A DNA stretch of 64,000 nucleotides from Janthinobacterium sp. ROICE36 (GTDB lineage Bacteria > Pseudomonadota > Gammaproteobacteria > Burkholderiales > Burkholderiaceae_D): contig NZ_PEBS01000003.1 of NCBI RefSeq assembly GCF_002869965.1, positions 83,187 to 147,186 on the forward strand, in the 5' to 3' direction. The notes below the pieces were generated by a model. The model saw only the letters and a program-made list of their open reading frames with translations. It was not told the DNA's origin and did not search any database. Position 1 is the first letter of the stretch; each line of letters begins with the position of its first letter. The translations under genes were made by a program, and so were the position numbers. Positions 63,714 to 64,000 of this stretch are shown here, one piece after another.

Positions 63714-64000
63714 TCAGGTCGGCAAGCCCAAGACCTTGGCGAGATAGTCGGCATTCCAGCCAGCTTTTAAGCGTTTGGTAGCGATGCCGGCCTTGGTTGT
63801 CTTTTCGTTTTTCAGTAAATTGAGTGCTATTCGACGCAAGATGGCGAAGTTTTGTGCCCCTTCGCCGACCCGAATACGGCAATCGTCTTCGCGGAATGCA
63901 ACATCGAGCACCCAGTGCATGCTGTTTTCGATACCCCAGTGGGCACGTACAACGTGCGCCAGCTTGGCCGCCTTCGCTGGCAGACTGCTGATGTAAAACC
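63714..64000 (-). mobile_element. ISAs1-type transposase, C-terminal part (cut by window edge)
   Basis: The last 95 or so codons of a transposase read from the right edge: VVRAHWGIENSMHWVLDVAF and GEGAQNFAILRRIALNLLKN match the C-terminal part of ISAs1/H-repeat family transposases, including the Glu of the HWGIEN segment. The stop is TGA at 63716-63714. The rest of the element is outside the window, so whether it is intact cannot be judged. A possible IS end is CAGGGCGATTGCATG near 63694. Confidence 0.85.

Noticed and set aside
63692..63716. IS end and target-site duplication at the left side of the ISAs1-type element
   Set aside because: CAGGGCGATTGCATG near 63694 could be the terminal repeat, but the other end is outside the window, so no repeat pair or duplication can be shown.

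Overview
The window is a high-GC stretch of a betaproteobacterial chromosome. Gene content and order (flagellar cluster, yicC/gmk/rpoZ/spoT with greB, zwf-hexR-tal, pgi facing edd-eda, kdsA, argA, hrpA, imuAB) look most like Oxalobacteraceae of the Janthinobacterium / Massilia / Duganella kind. The genus is an inference from gene order and protein style, not a search result. No rRNA, tRNA or CRISPR array was seen.

Region 1 (1-18110) is motility and signalling. A minus-strand fliF-fliG-fliH-fliI operon (fliI cut by the left edge) diverges from fliE. A second minus-strand block runs fliC, flaG, fliD, fliS, fliT, fliK, an FlhB C-terminal-like gene and a YcgR-type PilZ gene. A sigma-28-type promoter lies upstream of fliD, and a weaker one upstream of fliC. 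Next come a soluble diguanylate cyclase, a membrane protein / PAS histidine kinase / NarL-type regulator operon, and greB.

Region 2 (18158-29000) is housekeeping: spoT, rpoZ, gmk, a small exported protein and yicC on the minus strand; rph, rdgB and hemW on the plus strand; then a transglutaminase-like/TPR lipoprotein and a methyl-accepting chemotaxis protein ending in a CheR/CheB-tether-like pentapeptide. Region 3 (29440-40840) has an unknown lipoprotein and then central carbon genes: tal, hexR, zwf, cheV, an SMP-30 family lactonase, pgi, edd and eda. Four matching operator-like sites (core GTAGTRAA) sit upstream of zwf (two), pgi and edd and are the predicted HexR regulon.

Region 4 (41029-52811) holds a small HExxH protein, a CheY-like regulator / CheC phosphatase / diguanylate cyclase operon, rpiA, a DUF6622-like membrane protein, yggX, kdsA, argA, hrpA and a PRC-barrel protein. 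Region 5 (52950-64000) is more accessory: a PHB-depolymerase-type esterase with an SD-led mini-ORF overlapping its start, an MdfA-like exporter, a large glycosyltransferase-GNAT fusion followed directly by a G-quadruplex-type G-run array, a Na+/H+ antiporter, a LexA-box-driven imuA-imuB pair without dnaE2 next to it, a GST, a small alpha/beta hydrolase, a hypothetical protein, and the end of an ISAs1-type transposase cut by the right edge.

The least ordinary item is the MdfA-like exporter plus DXD-glycosyltransferase/acetyltransferase fusion at 54420-57970. The best-supported regulatory observation is the HexR operator set.
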